Below are positions 15,067 to 18,037 of a stretch of DNA of 18,037 bases, piece after piece (the first letter of the stretch is position 1; each line of letters starts with the position of its first letter). The notes beneath the pieces were generated by a model. It was not told the DNA's origin. It worked only from the letters and a program-made list of their open reading frames with translations, and did no database searches. Origin of the DNA: Dunaliella salina (taxonomy: Eukaryota > Chlorophyta > Chlorophyceae > Chlamydomonadales > Dunaliellaceae); contig MU069536.1 in NCBI GenBank assembly GCA_002284615.2, forward strand, positions 256,404 through 274,440. Reading direction: 5' to 3'. The position numbers and the translations under genes were made by a program.

Positions 15067-15479
15067 TCTTCCAAACTGGAAAAGTTGAATTTGAAAGCAT
15101 GACCCTGATTCTACAGTGGATCTGTACGACACTTCACTATATCTATTTGCTCTTTAAGGGTAATCCCTGGATTTTTCCAGAAGGAATTGCGGATCTCTTT
15201 ATTTGCAAGTTGAGAGGTTGGATTGCGTGATTCTGTGTTTGCTCCGATGGTTGGTGGTATGGCATCATTAAGTTTCTGCCATCTCTGGTAGTGGTAGCTA
15301 GAGGTGTCAGCAGAGCCGAGCTTGTGTTTCTTGTGCATGTGTGCTTTAAGATTGTCGTTGAGGCTGGTTAGGTAGAGCATGGGGAAAGCGTAGAAGCGGT
15401 GTATGCCATGGTCTCGTGAGGAGGAGGTCTTCAATGAAAGCCAATAAGAATTGTGGAAAGGGTCCCTGGCATCTTTTTG

Positions 15480-15890
15480 TACAATGCCAGGGTGGGCTTT
15501 GACTTTGTAAAAATGAATAGGGTGAGGTGAGTGTTCTTACATGATAGATATTGCATGGATGAGCTCCAGGATGAGCTCTGTGTGTAGGTGATATTTCATG
15601 CGCATTGCATTAAGGGTTTGGTTTGAAATCTGGAAGAGGCAGGATGCACTGTCAGTGGCAATTTTAGTTTGCTTGTGTTGGATTGCCACAAGGATACCCA
15701 CAAGTTCTGCCCTAGTGATGGTACTGGTAGGCCCATGCCCATTGGGTTTTACGTGCAGCTGTAAATGTTGAGAGGGTTGAGTAGTGTCCCTTCCCGGTTC
15801 AACAAAAGTTTAAAAACCTGAACCAGAAAGTGGTGGATAGTCGTCATCTTTGTGCTTAATTACACTGCCATCAGTGTAGGTGATTTCCCT
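15480..15890 (-). pseudogene. RNase H domain of the retroelement
   Basis: Four RNase H landmarks occur in order in one frame: ITYTDGS (Asp, about 15889-15869), TRAELVGILVAI (Glu, about 15719-15684), KIATDSASCLF (Asp, about 15665-15633) and KVKAHPG (about 15506-15486). Two TAA stops (15812-15810 and 15539-15537) interrupt it. Its role in a LINE would be removal of RNA from the RNA-DNA hybrid during integration. This copy is inactive because of the stops. Confidence 0.8.
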
Positions 15891-16139
15891 CCAGTCCTTG
15901 ACTTTAGGTGTGAACATCTTTTTGTAATTGGCAGGGGTGATGGCTGCCCTTACCTGTGGGCATTTGTGTGAACAGTTATGAATGTTAGGGGGAAGTGCTT
16001 TGAATTTTTGCTTCAAAGTGTTTGATGCTAGGTGTTGGTGGGTGCGCAGTGGCGTGGCTGGATTTGGAGGATCTAAGGGTAGCCAACAGGCTGGTACATC
16101 TTGCTGGAGGAGTTGGAACCGGTCTTTGTTTGCGCTATC

Positions 16140-16580
16140 TAGCATTACTCTAGCATTAGGATTCCACACAAGGATAAGTGGCATAGGATATGAAGGTGGA
16201 GAGGGAATGGGTATGGTATCAAACCAGTATTGTGATGCCTGAAACTGGATGTTTCTCGCTGGGAAATTGGCAAGCACTTTTGCAAGGTCTGGGTACTGGC
16301 TAAGCCAACTCATACAAGCTTACAGCTTAAGACTCTTCAGTGGGGCAGGAGCATGAAGGTGGCAACCGGATCTGCAGTTTGGAGGGAGGAGTGCACTGTG
16401 TGGCGCAGGAGTTGAAACATTGTTTCATCATCATGTGGGGGATGGCAGAAGGAGAAGCCAATGTAGCGCACAGAGGGGCCATCGGCAGTTCATGCTGAAA
16501 AATAGGTGTTGTAGGTCTCGCCAAATTCAAAGGGGTTGGAAAACCTCTCTGTTGGGGCCATGCACCATTTATGCAGGGCT
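16140..16580 (-). pseudogene. Methyltransferase-like domain resembling the PCIF1 family
   Basis: The frame reads WCMAPTERFSNPFEF and ETYNTYFSA, then after a TGA, GPSVRYIGFSFCHPPHDDE, TMFQLLRHTVHSSLQTADPV and ATFMLLPH. After a second stop and a frameshift it continues with SWLSQYPDLAKVLANFPARN, QYWFDTIPIPSPPS and MPLILVWN. The pattern E-x-F-x-x-P, then a PP motif followed by Asp-Asp-Glu, a helix, and a strand ending L-x-P-(H/W) is what I expect of PCIF1-type adenine-N6 methyltransferases, where the PP motif is usually (N/D)PP(F/Y). Here it is HPPH, so both flanking positions are changed. The family call is from memory of the motif order and was not tested by a search. Confidence 0.45.
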
Positions 16581-17296
16581 AATCGGATGTGTGGAGGTGT
16601 GATCAGCGTGTTGGAAGTGAGGAGCTTTTTGCCCTTGGCTGAAAGGTCTTTTTGTTGAACCTTTTGACGAGAAAGCAGTCCCATGATTTCAGTTGCTGAA
16701 TCCTGGACAGGTGCTTGAATGGTGGCATGGATGCCTGCCTTTTTGGCTGCTTCATAGGCTTCAAGCAGGGACGCGAGCCTGCCTGCAGTGAGCATGCCAA
16801 CGCACTTGCCATTGGCATTGCAGATACAGGCGCATTCAGTGGTAACCACCTCCGACATTAATGCTAACATCGCAACCTCATCAGATGTGTTAGGGCGAAG
16901 AGGTTCCTTTGAGAGATCAACACTTCTAATGGTAATATCACATTGCCACGTTGGCATGATACCTGTCTGGGGGTTGATGGGTTGGATGTCAAAGGTGACA
17001 GACATTCTTGCAAATGGCACAGCCAGTAATTGAGAGCCATCTAGTGTCAGATAGGCTCTGAGGGTTGACTTCAAAGCCTTGGTTAAGGAGATTGTCTAGG
17101 TCTGCCTCATTGTCTAAGAAGCCTTCTGTTAGTTCTGGTTCTTCCTCCAAGTCAAAGGCTTGCACATGAGCATCAAAGTCTGGTGCATTTGTAACAAATC
17201 AGCAGTTTCCCATTTAGGATGCCATTCCACATAAATCATTTCACAATTTCCAGAGGAGTTGAACCTTTCCCCTTTTTGGGAGTCTGACAGAGAGGC

Positions 17297-17485
17297 GCAT
17301 GCAGGGCAGTCTCAGTACTCATCTAATTTGTCCAGTGCCCGTTCATTTTGGGAGCATGCTTTGACGTTTATGAGACAGTCCCAGTGGCATGTGCGGTGGC
17401 AGGCATCACAGGTGGGCATATCTTCATGGATTTGACTTTCAAAGGTGTGTTCATTGCTTAATGGGCTCCAGCAGAGCTGGCAGCA
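17297..17485 (-). pseudogene. PHD-type zinc finger of the retroelement
   Basis: The ligands fit C4HC3: CQLC, twenty residues, CDAC, four residues, HWDC, then about twenty-two residues to CPAC. A TGA (about 17315-17313) falls just before the last CxxC in the same frame. PHD fingers occur in ORF1 proteins of some LINEs (for example CR1) and bind chromatin in cellular proteins; a targeting or nucleoprotein role here is inference. Confidence 0.65.
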
Positions 17486-17798
17486 TGGGTCTAGTTTAGT
17501 TCTCCTTGGTACATGCTTGGAATAGGCCACTTTCAGCCCGTCATTTTTGAAAATGGGCAAAGCACATTTTTCAATGGTGAGTGCCATTGAACTCTGTATT
17601 GTATTTGCTGTTTCTCTTGAGAGGATCTCTAGTACTTCCGCAAATGTTGCCAGCCCAAAATTTTTAGGGTCACATGGTCATAGCGGAAAATGGTGTTGCT
17701 AGCTTCGAATGCACTTAACGCAGAAGCCTTAGTCTGTCTACAATTCCAGAGCCACCGGGGAACATCAGTACCTGGTGTCGTCAGAAATATCTGGCCTG

Positions 17799-17918
17799 CG
17801 GCTGAACACGGCTGATGCGGCTGTAGCGAGGCTGAAAAATTTTCAGCCGTGTTCAGCCGCTAGCGGCTGTCAGCAGCCGCACGGCTGATTTCAGCCGCTT
17901 CAGCCGTGTTCAGCCGTG
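17799..17918. repeat. CAGCCG/CGGCTG palindromic cluster
   Basis: The hexamer CGGCTG or its complement CAGCCG occurs about eleven times in 120 nt in both orientations, often as TTCAGCCG or CGGCTGAA. Two perfect palindromes stand out: GGCTGAAAAATTTTCAGCC (17830-17848, one central base) and AGCCGCTAGCGGCT (17855-17868). The cluster abuts the 5' limit of recognisable retroelement coding sequence. Confidence 0.85.
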
Positions 17919-17947
17919 ATGTTATTTTCTAAGTTGCACAAAACGGG

Positions 17948-17990
17948 AATACGGATACGGATACGAATACGAATACGAGTACGGATACGG
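17948..17990. repeat. Degenerate hexanucleotide repeat (TACGGA/TACGAA/TACGAG)
   Basis: Seven units of TACGRA or TACGAG stand in a row. TACGGAT appears again at the window end (18031-18037), so the array or a related one may continue. Confidence 0.85.
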
Positions 17991-18037
17991 CAAAAATCCA
18001 GCAAAATCCTGCTAAATCTAGTGAAATTGGTACGGAT

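Larger units (their letters stand above)
14449..17800 (-). mobile_element. Decayed non-LTR retroelement with PHD, methyltransferase-like, RNase H and endonuclease domains
   Basis: Coding similarity and protein-like sequence run almost without break on the minus strand, but the frame is broken. There are in-frame stops at about 17313 (TGA), 16492-16490, 16339-16337, 15812-15810, 15539-15537, 15009-15007 and a TAG near 14905, and frameshifts near 17180, 17075, 16320 and 15105. Domain order is: helical N-terminal part (17735-17500), PHD finger, acidic region (FDLEEEPELTEGFLDNEADL, about 17155-17095), methyltransferase-like domain, RNase H, CCHC, endonuclease, and the C-terminal block VTLHIILIGVAGTIYN. 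Restriction-like endonuclease after RNase H is known from Dualen/RandI-type LINEs of green algae. No reverse transcriptase or apurinic endonuclease is visible; they may lie upstream in full-length copies. The 5' boundary coincides with the CAGCCG cluster. Confidence 0.75.

Overview
The window looks like nuclear DNA of a green alga, most likely a chlamydomonadalean chlorophyte; Dunaliella is my guess and is not proven. The signs are intron-rich genes with short exons and GT..AG introns, CAG-biased coding sequence, many microsatellites and dispersed repeats, a gap-like poly-G run bounded by Ns, and a non-LTR retroelement whose RNase H and restriction-like endonuclease resemble those of algal LINEs of the Dualen/RandI kind. 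No bacterial operon, rRNA, functional tRNA or CRISPR array is visible.

Four genes, all on the minus strand, can be assembled from splice sites and reading-frame phase. Gene A (1-1609, running off the left edge) encodes a glutamine-rich coiled-coil protein. Gene B (4906-5745, 5' end unresolved) has two joined exons ending in a charged tail. Gene C (7318-10096) is a seven-exon model of about 156 residues; all six junctions agree in phase. Its large fifth intron holds an antisense retroelement fragment. Gene D (10461-11106) is a small gene interrupted by three homologous introns, two exactly 90 nt long and the third beginning with a 90-nt copy, with a TATA box upstream. None of the four can be named.

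The right end (about 14449-17800, minus strand) is a decayed retroelement. Its reading frames give, in order, a PHD-type zinc finger, an acidic stretch, a domain resembling the PCIF1-type adenine-N6 methyltransferases, an RNase H domain, a CCHC knuckle and a PD-(D/E)XK-like endonuclease domain. No reverse transcriptase is visible. A second copy of the last part lies at about 7640-8265 on the plus strand. A shared 3' repeat follows both copies and occurs alone at 4516-4618. A tRNA-like SINE sits beside the element at 14219-14445.

The rest is repeat-rich intergenic DNA: a possible small DNA transposon with TTGCGA motifs and TIR-like ends (1961-2631), a dispersed repeat (1640-1890 and 3050-3290), an inverted-repeat pair around gene D, a 98-nt tandem duplication, several microsatellites, and a CAGCCG palindromic cluster plus hexanucleotide repeat at the right edge.
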